From Pisaster brevispinus (lineage: Eukaryota; Echinodermata; Asteroidea; Forcipulatida; Asteriidae), in the NCBI GenBank assembly GCA_023634235.1, contig JAMKCF010000018.1, positions 7,514,768 through 7,578,767 on the forward strand: DNA of 64,000 bases. Direction: 5' to 3'. The position numbers were made by a program, and so were the translations under genes. Within the stretch, counting starts at the first letter, position 1. Each line of letters begins with the position of its first letter. This document shows, piece after piece, positions 33,015 through 44,210 of the stretch. The notes beneath the pieces were generated by a model, which searched no databases, was not told the DNA's origin, and was given only the letters and a program-made list of their open reading frames with translations.

Positions 33015-33129
33015 ATGGCAACAGTTGAAAACCAGTTTGTTCGTCTTCTTTTGAGTGCAGGGAAGGCTTTTGCGTTATTCTTCGTGTTTGAGTTGTACAG
33101 CTTTCAACATGTGAACGCCGAACTAACTG
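33015..33129 (+). CDS. Gene C first exon: signal peptide of a third paralogue
   Basis: ATG at 33015; 38 codons with hydrophobic core AFALFFVFELYSF and end FQHVNAELT, donor GTAAGT at 33130, phase 1, as in gene B exon 1 (18176-18296). The upstream GTTGCGGTCTCTC resembles the gene B leader. No FTP, stalk or PAN exon could be found on this strand between 33130 and the right edge. It is therefore the start of a gene with a very long first intron, or an orphan exon. The same frame is open upstream to an ATG at 32928, but the conserved block supports 33015. Confidence 0.65.
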
Positions 33130-33276
33130 GTAAGTCATCAATCCAAATCTACTACCAAATGATATGACAAGATATCAAATTGAAAACAAAGCAAGCAATT
33201 GTAATTCAAGGGAGTGTACAACGTTGGTAAAAATAAAACTAATGCTCACAAATTTGCACATAACTTACGCAGCATA

Positions 33277-33545
33277 AAGATGGTCACGTTTGGTAATGGC
33301 AATACAAACTTAATTGGTGAGAAGTACAGCAGCTTAGAAAAGTATAATGCGGTTCCAGAAACAACTCACTTCGAAGTACTGCGGTTATGGAAAAAAGATA
33401 TCGCGATTTATCCTACAAAAATTGAATCTGAGAAACGTTATCTGACCACCTTTTGAAATGAAATTTTCACAGGTTAGTTTTATTGTATACATTTATATAG
33501 GATTAAAACAATCAACCGGTCGCCAAAACCAAAGGTAGACTTTAA
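33277..33545 (+). mobile_element. MITE family H, internally deleted
   Basis: Shares GTTTGGTAATGGCAATA, CACTTCGAAGTACTGCGGTT, GAATCTGAGAAACGTTAT and GGATTAAAACAATC with 17608-18018 (complement). The middle is missing. It lies in the presumed first intron of gene C. Confidence 0.65.
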
Positions 33546-33814
33546 GTACGGTTGAAGATTCTGCGGAGACCTGGTACAATAACGGACGTTTTGAGGTTCA
33601 CTCTAGTGTACGTCACTGTAAGTCAATCACCCGAGAACGACAGATCAGTTTAGCAATAACAACAGGTCAATTTAATAATGATTGATTTTAAATTCCTTTA
33701 CATTCCTTTTTCCGGTATGTATGAGCAAGTTCGGTAATGTACTATTCTATTCAGAGTTGTGAAACACGCAGCCTTAAAAGGATCAAGTAATAAACCACAA
33801 AGGAAACTAACTGG

Positions 33815-33890
33815 GTAAATTTTTTATAATTTGGGTTTGAACAAAGAAAAATTTACTGAAGCGGGACTTGAACCAAATAGCCTTAAAAGT
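33815..33890. mobile_element. Possible SINE fragment
   Basis: AAATTTACTGAAGCGGGACT TGAACC resembles the complement of a tRNA T-arm region as found in tRNA-derived SINEs. No other tRNA part is clear. Confidence 0.2.
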
Positions 33891-34263
33891 AATTACGAAT
33901 TTAATACAATCGTATATAGACTCAAATTTAAATCATCTATCAATAACAACTAAAACGCTTAACTCAATCTGTTTTGACTCATTATATTGGTCTGTTAATG
34001 GCAGTTTGAAAATCTTTTCAAACAGTTTCGTATATAAAAAAACTTTTGACAGAAGGTATTTGTGTTTCTTTTCTTTAACACTGTAATATTTTGTGCTCAC
34101 TAACATCGTACAAAAGTCTAAGTAACAAAGCACTTAGGCCCGTCCCGATTCAAAATATTACTAATTTCGGTTCGTTAGTGCAGTCGACACGAACACAGTA
34201 GGGATAAATTGGCAATTTGACAGTCTGCTCTCTACCAAAAAAGTACACTTGCTCAAGGCTAGG

Positions 34264-34611
34264 CCATAGATATAGAATATAATACCTAGATCGGCCGCGC
34301 GTGCGCGCGCTCCACTGCCTGTGTAGAAAAAGATTTGGTTCGCCATGGACGCAGTAAAATGTCACGTGCTTGAGGCGACGCACAGAATAATATTGACAAT
34401 GCCAATTTCATGTTATAGAACTTATGCACATGATGTCATATCAGTAGGACGCCCTAGAGGCCAAAAAGCGGCCGTTCATTGGCCAAACCTGTGCGCCGCG
34501 CGTACAAATCTGCGAGTTGCCTCAAGCATTGTGACTAATGTCAGCCCTCAGGCTGAACCAGCGTATTGTACGCGCGGCCGATCTAGGTATTATATTCTAT
34601 ATCTATCTATG
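34264..34611. mobile_element. MITE with ATAGATATAGAATATAATACC ends
   Basis: Left ATAGATATAGAATATAATAC..CTAGATCGGCCGCGCGTG; right GCGCGGCCGATCTAGGTATT..ATATTCTATATCTAT. The arms pair over about 40 bases. Partial copies at 10495-10835. Confidence 0.78.
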
Positions 34612-34741
34612 CCGTTTAATAAACAGACTATCTATATTTATAACACCCCTTACAAAAATTCTGCCTTTTCATTGGTTTAGAGCGCGTCACATGATATGTC
34701 TTAGTTTTACTAGAAACCCGGCGGCCGTGTAATAATCGTTT

Positions 34742-34769
34742 GCCATGTAATAGTCGACTATTACATGGC
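34742..34769. repeat. 28-bp perfect palindrome
   Basis: GCCATGTAATAGTC followed by its exact reverse complement GACTATTACATGGC, no spacer. Confidence 0.85.
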
Positions 34770-34892
34770 GCGCGCAGTACCCAGACGTTTTTTTTACCCC
34801 CCTCGAACCCAATCAGTTGTGCATCTGTGTACCTGAAATGCGCGTACGAACGTTACGTGTACGAGGATGATAAATAGTCTGTTGGGGTGTTA

Positions 34893-35075
34893 TAAAACAA
34901 ATATTGACTGCTTTTACTCGTGCTATGGTTAAAACTCCGACTCCCTCGGTGATCCCCGGACCGTTCCATTTTCCCTCGGCTGCGCCTCGGGAAAATAGAA
35001 CGCTCAGGGGATCACCTCGAGAGTCGTAGTTTTAACCATAGCACTCGAAGCAGTCAATATTTGTATACTATATCT
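34893..35075. mobile_element. Hairpin MITE, AAATATTGACTGCTT ends
   Basis: Arms ACAAATATTGACTGCTTTTA..GCTATGGTTAAAACT and AGTTTTAACCATAGCACTCG..CAGTCAATATTTGT, with GGTGATCCCC/GGGGATCACC and CCCTCGG/CCTCGGG inside. A diverged relative lies at 5455-5545. Confidence 0.75.
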
Positions 35076-35089
35076 ATGGGCTAGGCAGA

Positions 35090-35640
35090 GGCACAAACGC
35101 GTGCGCATCACGCCACTATCAGTCCAATACAAAAAGGCGCGATGTCAACCTCGTTCCCAGTGGTGTACAATCTCGCCGCGCCATGTTGTTTTCTTTCCCA
35201 GAATGCCTTGCTCGATTGTAGCCCCTGGAAGTGTGACTATAAAATATCCAAATATATTGAATATTTTAATTAGTCCTGTGGTTGATCCATTCTTCTATGT
35301 TAAAGACTAGGCAGAGCGCGCTGTCAAAAGACGCATCAAGTCAAGGAACAACTCAGCCTCGCTACCATGGGCAGCGCGCCGTATCGATACCTCTCGTCGC
35401 TAACCTTAACCCCTGGTAGGGAAACACTGAAAATCAATGCTGATTGGCTAACCAAAATGTACTGCTTTGCGTGCACGCTTGTTAATAACATTCGAGCGCT
35501 TGTAGGGCGCTTGTCTGGCGCTTAGTACGCGCGTGTAAAAATGCACGTATTTTGACGCAATGCATTTCAAATGAATCATGTTTTTACATGGTTACCCTAA
35601 ACTGCATACATATTGATCTCCATTATATAAACCCCTTGCA
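35090..35640. mobile_element. Composite repeat, family E
   Basis: 35145-35300 matches 2578-2725 (CAACCTCGTTCC..GTCCTGTGGTTGATCCATTC); 35355-35570 is the complement of 2800-3010 (GGCAGCGCGCCGTATCGATA). Confidence 0.65.
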
Positions 35641-37587
35641 CATGACGTAATCACGCTCTGATTCGCAAGGGCGCCCTCACTGAGGTCAACTAAACTTTTA
35701 TAAGTTGTAAACAAGCTGTCGAAACACTCTGCCTTGGTAACTTTGCCGTAAACAAATGTGAGTCTTTAGCATTGAAAATGGTTGAGTAGTTGGATGTCAC
35801 AACCGGAGCGATGGAAAGGAGAGAGTTTCCTTTCACAGTATCCTCATGCATGTCACAATTCAGGGCAAACAAGTTGATAAAAACCTTGTTATCCAACAAC
35901 AAAGGATAAACAATTTATTGCATCGGGTAATACAACAATGGCCACTAAAGAGAAAGCGGCTCGGAAGCCGAACTTTTCTGAGAAGTTGCTTCTCATAAAT
36001 GATTGGCAAATGCCCTAGGCTTACGTCCAAAGTTTTCTTCCAAGATAGGCCCTAACATCACAGTCAAGCGTTGGGGTGAAGTCCAAAAAGTAGCAGAAAT
36101 AAGCAGCAAAACGAAACAATTAAACCCCAAAGCATAGAAAGGAATCGGTTCGAAAAACTGGTATGAAATACTGAATATTGAAATTGAAAACATTTGACTA
36201 CACAGCATTGTTTAATTACTTCAGTCAATCATAAATAAATAAATAAATTATTGAACAGAGAACAACTTTTCGATAATTACAGTAATTTAGTAACATAGGC
36301 CTACACTTTGTTGAATTGAAAAGATATTCATAATTTTAATTTTTTCTTAAATGTGTGAAAAGTCAATCAACAACTTCATTTAATTGAGGCATGGCTCATG
36401 CCCTTTACTCGCGTGGACGTGACACGCTGCGTGCGCACTGCTCGCCATCTCTGGACAAATTTCAATTCAGCTGCCCACCTCTAAAAATGCCCTATGCTAC
36501 AACGCTGATTCAAATTGTTACAATTAGAATAGGACTAGAGTAGGTTTTGTTTTATTGCTCATCAAAACTTCTGAAAACGGCGGGGTTAGGCCCCCTTAAA
36601 TGACGGAGTTTGAAACATTATTTCTATTTACTTTCCCAACCCTGGTGCACATGCGCAGCTAGCTGTCTGTAACTAGGATAGTCAATTGTATCAAAATTTA
36701 ATTGTATCAACATTTCTCAAATAATTTCATAAACTTGGTCTACTTGTTGTTTCGGTAGCTAGGCTAGGTAGTAGAAAAACAAAGTGTAGTTTGCATTCAG
36801 TTTTGTGTCGCATCATTGGTAATTTGGGAACGGTAATTTGGGTGTGTGACGAATGCCGAGGTTGCTTTCTTTTTGTGAGTGGACAAACGGAAATTCAGAT
36901 TTGGTGGATTACAACTCGAACTCACTGCATGGAAACACGTGTGAACAACATGATTCCTGACATGGTTGCCATCATGGAGTGCATGCTAGTGAGCCATTTC
37001 CGAAGAAACCAATGTCCAAACATTGAACAGTCATGACAGTCATGACAGTGTACATGTACAGTACACATACCAGGTAACTGTCTTCGTTTGCCCCTGCCGC
37101 TGTCTCTCAAACATAATCAGCTCTCTCTGAGCATCCTTGAGTTTGCGTAAATGCGCATTTATTTAATGATTTGTGTGAAAATACATATCAATGATTATCC
37201 CGAAAACAACGTGTCACTTACAGAGTGGTAATGTTTCCTATTTACATTATTGTTCTTCGGATCCTGTTCTGCTGGCGCTAAGATTTGGGTTGTGCTGTCG
37301 ATAGAATTTACGCAGCGAAATCTGCGATGTTAAATCCCTCATTTTAGTATTCTGCGTCTCGCGACTGCTGGCCACTTCACAAAATCAAAAGGTTTTCTTG
37401 AAAAACTCAATGAAACAATACCATTGTCCCTAAGTTGGTTATTACTATCCCCGTCTATTATAACATTTTTATTGTAACAATACTAATATTACTTTTACAA
37501 AAGTAGTTTCGTGATGAGGCCTCAGAAAAACCTCCTTGCACTTACTTGCACTTACTTGTGAAATGAGTCTCCAATTTTCTGAACATA
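35641..37587. other. Stretch without recognised features
   Basis: Contains a short (AAAT)n run (36230-36250) and a CATGACAGT duplication near 37034; otherwise no coding, RNA or repeat signal identified. Confidence 0.4.
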
Positions 37588-38106
37588 TAGGCCAAGAGCA
37601 TTAGACCATATATGCCAAAACCTGGATATAGCTCATAACAAGCTGATTTTTTTCAGGATAGATCCAGGAATATGTCTAGAATAACATACTAAAAGTCCCC
37701 GAAAATCCCACTGGAGCTCTTTCCGAAATCCAAGATGGCGTCCAAAATGGCCACCATTTTATAATTTTGTCATAACTTTGCAACCAGACATGTTGTAAAT
37801 ACAATCAAAGAGTCTAAATATATGTTTTGAGGCACAAGGAATCCAATAGAATCATTATTTTGAGATGTTAAAATTCATAAGTATCTGAAACTAAGATGGC
37901 GTCCAAAAAGGCGTCCAAAATGGCCACCATTTTCGAATCTATCAAAACTTTGGAACCAGACAAGTTGTGAATACAAAGAAAGTGTCAGAATATAATATAT
38001 TCTTTATACATACTATGTTTTGAGGCATAAGGAATCTAATAGAATCATTATTTTGAGATTTTAAAAAACTTATATGTATCTAAAACCAAGATGGCGTCCA
38101 AAACAG

Positions 38107-39850
38107 CGTCCAAAATATCAGCTCTAGCACAGTTGAAAAGCAACAACAAAATAGTGATCAAACCATATGACAAAGGCAGAGGAATCTGCATTTTGAACTT
38201 AACTGACTACCTGGCCGTAGGCTACCGCCATCTTAGTTCCCAGCACTATGAAGAGCTAGAACAAGATATCACACAAGAAACAAGTCAGTTGGCCCAAAAT
38301 GCTCTCACAAAAATGGTTAACTAAAACATTATAAACCGAAAAACATATGAGTACCTCGACCTCCTTGCACAGAAAGTGACGTGCCCGACTATGTACTTCC
38401 TACCAAAAATACACAAAACTCCACCACCAGGAGAACATTTCCTTACCAATCATCAGCGGATGCACAAGCCCCACAGCAAAGATTTCTGAATTTGAGGATT
38501 ACTTCCTCCTTCCTTTAGTTGCCTCGCAACCCATGTCCGCGACACCGCAGACATCTTGCGAAAACTGGAAGAAACCTCATTCCCACAAGATCTCATTACT
38601 AGTATTGATGTTGTTTCAATGTACACAAATGTCCGCCAAACAGAGGCTATCAATTGTGTCTGCAATGCACTCGACCGATCCAACCACTGATGTACCATTA
38701 ACGAACCACACTCCTCTCAAATCCGAACTCTTCTGAAACTCATCATTGGAAGAAACTGCTTCCAGTTTGGAAATAATTTTTCCTACAGAAAGTCGGTTGT
38801 GCAATGGGCTCCACAGCCAGTCCAGAAATCTGTGACATAACCCTCCATGATCTCGAAAATCAAATCCTGCAACAAGATGAACACATCCTCACTTGTTGGA
38901 GCTATAGAGATGACATTCTCATAATCTATGGCGGAAATATTGACAAGTCTATACAATTGGTAACTACCATGAATCAGATGCACCCAACCCTTAAACTCAC
39001 TTTTGAGGCCTCAAACTCCTCAATCAACTATCTTGACCTGATCATTTTCAAAGGTAATAGGTTCCGGGAAACTGGTATACTAGACACCAAAGTCTTTACC
39101 AAACCCACTGAGACCTACCAATACCTACACAAATCCTCGTCTCATCCCCCACATGTGTTCAATGCATTCATTTACGGAGAGACCCTCCGGTTTGCAAGAA
39201 ACACAAACAACAAAAAGAATTTTAAAGAAAAACTCGAGATATTCAAAAATATACTCATAAAAAGGGGCTACACCCATGATGAAGTGAACACATAGATACT
39301 AAAGCATCACATCATGAACGGACCAACATGAATCATAAGAAACCGGAAGCGCAACAAAACTAAAAAACACCTCTCGTCTTCACGACAACCTACAACCCGG
39401 CACTATTCCACAAGGATATTTCGCGGGCAATCAACAAATTCTGGCCTCAAATTCAGGCGATTACACACTTTCGGAAATATTTCCGAACCCTCCCTTCATC
39501 GCTTTCCAAAAAGACAAAAATATACGAGAAACTATCGTCAGAGCAAAATTACCACCAGATACCACGAATCTGAAAGTAAACTCGACCATCACTCTCCCTC
39601 AAACGATTCGTATGAATTACAATAGACACTTGAGGATTGGATTGCCTTATTATAACCATCCAACAACGGATTAACGCCTTATCACTCCTGCTCACAAAAA
39701 TATCCACGGCTATGTTTTCCCTTTCCATACCTTTGTTGCAACCCCACATCTTTCTAAGATGTTCAAAGAGATTTACCCGACTCTCTGAATCGACCCACAT
39801 GCAACTGATGAGGAATCGAACATGACTTCCGAAAGCTAGCTATTGCTACC
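38107..39850 (+). pseudogene. Penelope-like element reverse transcriptase, decayed copy
   Basis: Three frames together cover the same RT as 50343-52170: IVIKPYDKGRGICIL, GYRHLSSQHYEELEQDI, PTMYFLPKIHKTPP, ITSIDVVSMYTNVRQTEA (motif A), MGSTASPEICDITLHDLE (motif B), WSYRDDILIIYG (motif C) and TFEASNSSINYLDL. KPYDKG and LPKIHK are typical of Penelope-like elements. Stops and frameshifts occur at about 38322, 38430-38500, 38690 and 38795. The last open stretch is 38804-39295. The post-RT region (FTTYNP, then FPNPPF) is also readable. It is not functional. A hammerhead ribozyme motif follows at 39801-39846, and the element seems to end near 40060. No GIY-YIG endonuclease motif was found. Confidence 0.85.
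39801..39846 (+). ncRNA. Hammerhead ribozyme motif of Penelope-like copy 1
   Basis: GCAA (stem I) + CUGAUGA + stem II GGAA/UUCC (loop of 11) + GAAA + short stem III AGC-UA-GCU + A, then UUGC closing stem I. Predicted cleavage after A39842. All conserved core residues (CUGAUGA, GAAA, NUH) are present. Stem III is only 3 bp with a 2-base loop, the kind of short stem reported for Penelope-type hammerheads. Confidence 0.75.
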
Positions 39851-40215
39851 CAAAGGATCTGCAAAAGTCCTTTATCTCAAAAAATCCGTTCACTACCGAC
39901 CCACCTGATCAAAAGGTCAGTTTACGTTTTGGTTGAACTATTTCCCCACCACTTCCCCGTTAAAATAACACAAGTGGAAATAGTCCAGCACAGTTACCAT
40001 ACATTTGGAATTGTATTGTCACAAAAACATTTTTCAAATAACAAAAAGTCAACAGATGCAGCGTCACTGGACGGGGTAGCACCAACACTTATTATCCTTA
40101 TTATCCTAAAATACTTGTTAATCGGCTTTTTTGCTTTTCTGGTTTGTCTGTTTGCAAATTTCAGCTGTAATTAAAAATGGCGGCCGTTTAGGACGCCATC
40201 TTGGTTTAAGATACT

Positions 40216-40472
40216 AATAGACCTTTCCATTGTTGATAAACAAACAGATGTTTCAACCAAATTCAACATTTTCGGCAAACTTCTAATAAAATAAAATACC
40301 TCCCATGATTCGGTTACTTTGTTTCCAATAAATTCAACACTATTTTTGAATATTTGTGTAACATTGTTACAAACTGTAGCTATCTGTTTTTGTTTTGCAT
40401 TTATGGCTTTCCATAGTTTTCCAGCCTGGGTTGGCAAAATCTTGGGCTGTGACATTGCAAAAGAAAGGTCTA
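40216..40472. mobile_element. MITE family L inside the right inverted arm
   Basis: Ends ATAGACCTTTCCATTGTTGA and AAGAAAGGTCTATA; interior matches 30748-31085 (CATTTATGGCTTTCCATAGT). It splits one AAGATGGCGTCC repeat, so it inserted after the array formed. Confidence 0.7.
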
Positions 40473-41401
40473 TAAGTTTTAAAATCTCAAAATAATGATT
40501 CTATTAGGTTCCTTGTGCCTCAAAACATATATTTCAACCCTTTATTTGTATTTACAATATGTCTGGTTGCAAAGTTATAATAAAATTAGAAATTGTGGCA
40601 ATTTTGGACGCCATTTTGGACGCCATCTTGGTTTTAGATACTTATGAGTTTAAAAACTCAAAATAATGATTCTATCAGATTCATTGTGCCTCAAAACATA
40701 TTCTGACACTTTATTTGTATTCACAACTTGTCTGGTTCCAAAGTTTTGATAGATTCGAAAATGGTGGCCCTTTTGGACGCCGTTTTGGACGCCGTCTTAG
40801 TTTCAGATACTTATGAATTTTTAAATCTCAAAATAATGATTCTATTAGATTCATTGTGCCTCAAAACATATACTAAGTCCCTTTATTTGTATTAACAACA
40901 TGTCTGGTTGCAAAGTTATGACAAAATAAAAAAATGGCGGCCATTTTGGACGCCATCTTGGTTTTCGGAAAGAGCTCCAGGGGGATTTACGGGGACTTTT
41001 AGTATGTTATTCTAGACATATTCCTGGACCTATCCTGAAAAAATCAGCTTGTTATGAGCTATATCCAGGTTAAAGCTAATGCTCTTGGCCTAATAGTTCT
41101 TGCGTTCTGGCAACCGACAGCTGCGCAACACTTCACTCCATGGGGTTTAAATTAATTTTTCGTCACATCTAATTTAAAAAAATGTGGAGAAACGAGTACA
41201 TTTGGGTGCAAGAAACTTTGCTCCAGCAACTAATATGTTTGCGTTGCTTACAGAATGGTGTGACGACTCCGCGTTTGCATTTTTTAAACCCCTTTAAAAA
41301 ACGCGTGCGTTGATGCATATGGGGTAATGTGTCCTAACCAGTCAATATAATGGAGATCAATGTTCTAACTGTATGCAGTTTAGGGTGACCACGTCAAAAC
41401 G

Positions 41402-41608
41402 CCTTGTCACACGAGGCAACTTTTACAGGCAACTTGGAGGCAACCAACAGTGCATGCTACATGACCACTTCGGTGTAGCACATGAGTAATTTTTTTAACA
41501 ATGTCTAACGATCCCTAAGAACAATGTGTGAACATTCAAATGTGAATGCCTTTTCTTCATGGAGATTGCCTGGATCTGGTTGCCTGTAAATTGTCTCGTG
41601 TGACATGG
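41402..41608. mobile_element. MITE family K, TGTCACACGAGGCAACTTTTACAG ends
   Basis: Left TTGTCACACGAGGCAACTTT..TACAGGCAACTTGGAGGC; right GGATCTGGTTGCCTGTAAAT..TGTCTCGTGTGACA. Confidence 0.72.
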
Positions 41609-41609
41609 G

Positions 41610-42245
41610 CGTCGAAAAACGTGCATTTTTACATGCGCGTACTAAGCGCCCCACACAAGAGCCCTAAAAGCGCTCGAATATTTACAACAAGCGTGCGTAT
41701 GGTGTTCTATAATGGACACTCAAACGCCGTGGTTTTTTGTTTACGCGGCGCCTTTTTTCTTTTACGAGGCGACTTTTTTTTTACGCGTCGACTTTTTGTT
41801 TACCGCGTCGCCTTCCGGGTTGTGATTGTGTGTGTGGGGGGGGGGGGGGATTCCCGTAAAGGTCAGGCACCAAAAAAAAAAAGTCGCCGCCAAAAAAAAA
41901 GGCATTGCCAAATAAAAAAGGCGCTGCGTAAAAAAAAAAGTCGCTGCCCCAAAAAAAAGTCGCCGCCAAAAAAAAAAAGGCGCCGCCATAAAAAAAAGGC
42001 GCCGCCAAAAAAAAAGAAGCGCCGCCCAAAAAAAAAAAGGCGCCGCCAAAAAAAAAAGCGCCGCGTAAAAAACAAAAGGCGCCGTTTGAGTGTCCATTAT
42101 AGAACACCATACGTGCGCGCAAAGCAGTACATTTGGGTTAGCCAATCAGCATCCATTTTCAGTGTTTACCTACCAGGAGTTAGCGACGAGAGGTACCGAT
42201 ACGGCGCGCTGCCCGTGGTAGCGAGGCTGGCGCGAATGTGTCCTC
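41610..42245. mobile_element. Family E copy split by another element
   Basis: 41615-41697 (ACGTGCATTTTTACATGCGC, GCGCTCGAATATTTACAACA) and 42110-42240 (GCAAAGCAGTAC, GGCGCGCTGCCCGTGGTAGC) are continuous in the copy at 2830-3030. The insertion is listed separately. Confidence 0.65.
41698..42110. mobile_element. MITE with GTGTTCTATAATGGACACTC ends and G/C-A-tract interior
   Basis: Arms TATGGTGTTCTATAATGGAC..ACTCAAACGCC and GGCGCCGTTTGAGTGTCCAT..TATAGAACACCATA. The interior is T-rich with GGCGAC / GCGGCGCC blocks on the left, a G(13) run, then about a dozen A(8-10) tracts separated by GGCGCCGCC-like blocks. Flanks CGTGCG on both sides look like a 6-bp target duplication by comparison with 2880-2910. 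Confidence 0.72.
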
Positions 42246-42524
42246 ATTTTGCCAACCAAAGTGTTCGTGCGCATGCACGAAGTACAATTTACATATTTCC
42301 CATAAAATATGTAAATCGCAAATCGTCTATCAACCCCACTCCTGGCTTGTAACAAATCAAGTCTTGCGCAATTTGGAATTTTGTTTTGTGGAGTCCAAAG
42401 GCTCTTCCTTGATGTTTCAGAACATGTGAATGGACTGTGTCCACCCAAAACAAATAAATGTGCCAATTCACATAGTACTGCTGAAAACGATACCACGTAT
42501 AGGCGCGAGAAGTTTTTCGAATGG

Positions 42525-44210
42525 TTTCATCACGCAGGATTAAAAAATATCTTTGTAATACAAAATGTTGGATTTTTTAAGCATGTCAAGTCATTTTATG
42601 TAGTACCTTGTGATACTACTGACCATGTTTTGTGTTTTAAAACCGAAATAAATAAATAAATAAATAAATAAAATAATACGAATTTCAACAATATTAAAAT
42701 TGTATTATTCGTATAATTATTAAGAATAAAAGTCCCTTATTATCAAGTACGTACCAGAGTCAATTTCCGTGTAAAATGCTTGTGTCAAAGCAAGGGCGGT
42801 GCCAGGGTATTTGTATGGGGGGGGGGGGGTCGAGTAAGCGTAGTCTTAGCACTAACACCGCGTGGGTGGAGGTCCAGGAGCCTGCCTATTAAGGGGCCCT
42901 GGTGGGGTCTACGGGCGAAACTCTTTGCGGGGGTTGAGGGGGCGGATCCCGCTGAAGGTAATTTTAGCAATGTCTGATATTTACATAACTTTGTTATAAA
43001 ACTTAGACTTAGTTCAGTTCCCGGAACAGGAGTGTATTAATGGTTAATCACCCTCTGCCAACTATAGACTGAGACGTTGTGCATTTTTCATGTTTATTCC
43101 ATGCTTTAAGAACACCAGTCAAAGTGGCATGATAGTTAAAACGGTACAGTCAATAGTAAAGATACCCATACATGCCGAGATCTCACATTTTTTATCTACA
43201 TGACATCGTTCATGGCATCATTTTTAACGTTGAGCCCATCAAAAAAATAGTCTCTTCATCAAACTGGCCCGCAGTTTTTAGGTACGCACGTGAAATTGTG
43301 TATACAAAAAAATGTATGAAAATTTTCCAAATGGTGCGTATAATCTGATGGTCAACAGTTTCCGGTTTTCAGGGTTGAAAATAATTGAATTACCTTCAGC
43401 CTGTTGTGGAACAGGCTACGAGGTATATTCATATCAAATGCGCAGTTGTACAGCAATTGTTTTTGTTTTATTGCGTAATGTTGCTTTACCCACCCCTCCC
43501 GCTTCCGCTCCCCCTCCCCCTCCCCCTCCCCTCCCCCTCTTTTGGGGGGTCAAATTTACCTAGGGGCACTTGCCCCCGCGGCTCCCCCCTGGATCTGCTT
43601 ATGAATTTGGGCCCAGAACGAACGATCACGGTATGATCTTTCTGTTGTTTATTAATACCTTTTTTTCTAGTGAAAAAAGGGCAGCAAATACAAGATGCAT
43701 GGCGAGTCCTAAAATGAGCTGGCAGTCGATTTATTCCATTCTGGCTTCGCGTTGTTAGCTTAACCTTGACGGCTGATTTAAACGCTGAGAATCAATCGCG
43801 TTGGATCTTCTTGAATATGTTTATTATTTAAATGTTTGAAAAACATATTCTTGAGGATCTAATTAAAACGCAAGTGGTTCTCATAGTTAGGCCGTCGAGG
43901 TAAAAGCAAACAGCGCGAAACTAGAGTTGAATAGATCGACTGCCAGCTCATAACATTGTGAAGGACTCGCCATGCAACTTGTATCTGCTGCATTTTATTT
44001 CACTAAGAAAGAGGTAAAAAAACAAAACCATAAAGATCAGACCGTGAGCCTTTGTTCTTGACCCAAACTAAGAATAAATTAGATATGATATTTCTAACTA
44101 AATGGTGGACTGCAAATAATAAACAAAACAAAAAATTACAGGCAAACAAACTAATAATTTAAAAGAAGCAATCATTATTCTTTGTACAATCTTTCAATAA
44201 CGTTTTTCTA
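42525..44210. repeat. Macro-tandem array, unit 0 (rearranged)
   Basis: Starts at the landmark TCATCACGCAGGA (42528), contains GCAAGGGCGGTGCCAGGGTA (about 42790), a CTCCCGCTTCCGCTCCCC block (43497) and the fold-back palindrome (43609-44066). The middle of the standard unit is missing. No coding sequence. Confidence 0.7.
43609..44066. repeat. Fold-back palindrome, copy 1
   Basis: Left arm with GATGCATGGCGAGTCCTAAA and GAGCTGGCAGTCGAT; right arm its complement ATCGACTGCCAGCTC..GGACTCGCCATGCAAC. Centre near 43840 (AATGTTTGAAAAACATATT). Confidence 0.8.

Larger units (their letters stand above)
37588..41093. mobile_element. Large inverted-array element built on AAGATGGCGTCCAAAATGG
   Basis: The outer ends AGGCCAAGAGCATTAG (37589) and CTAATGCTCTTGGCCT (41093) start inverted arms: about 520 bp left (37588-38110), about 900 bp right (40180-41093). 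Each arm is a series of ~160-bp direct repeats with AAGATGGCGTCCAAAATGGC, CTTTGCAACCAGACATGTTG, TATATGTTTTGAGGCA and AATAGAATCATTATTTTGAG. The loop holds a decayed Penelope-like RT (38107-40060); a MITE (40216-40472) sits in the right arm. No transposase seen. Confidence 0.8.

Noticed and set aside
34150..34680. Frames across the 34.3-34.7 kb region as genes
   Set aside because: They lie within a MITE with ATAGATATAGAATATAATACC arms and share text only with its other end.
41546..42352. 268-residue open frame, extremely Lys/Arg-rich
   Set aside because: It runs across the A-tract interior of a MITE (41698-42110) and both flanking repeats; composition follows the A(8-10)/GGCGCC periodicity, and the opposite strand is equally open.
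43312..43636. Pro-rich C-terminal frames near 43.5 kb
   Set aside because: They read the CTCCCGCTTCCGCTCCCC block of the array unit, which varies in length and frame between units.
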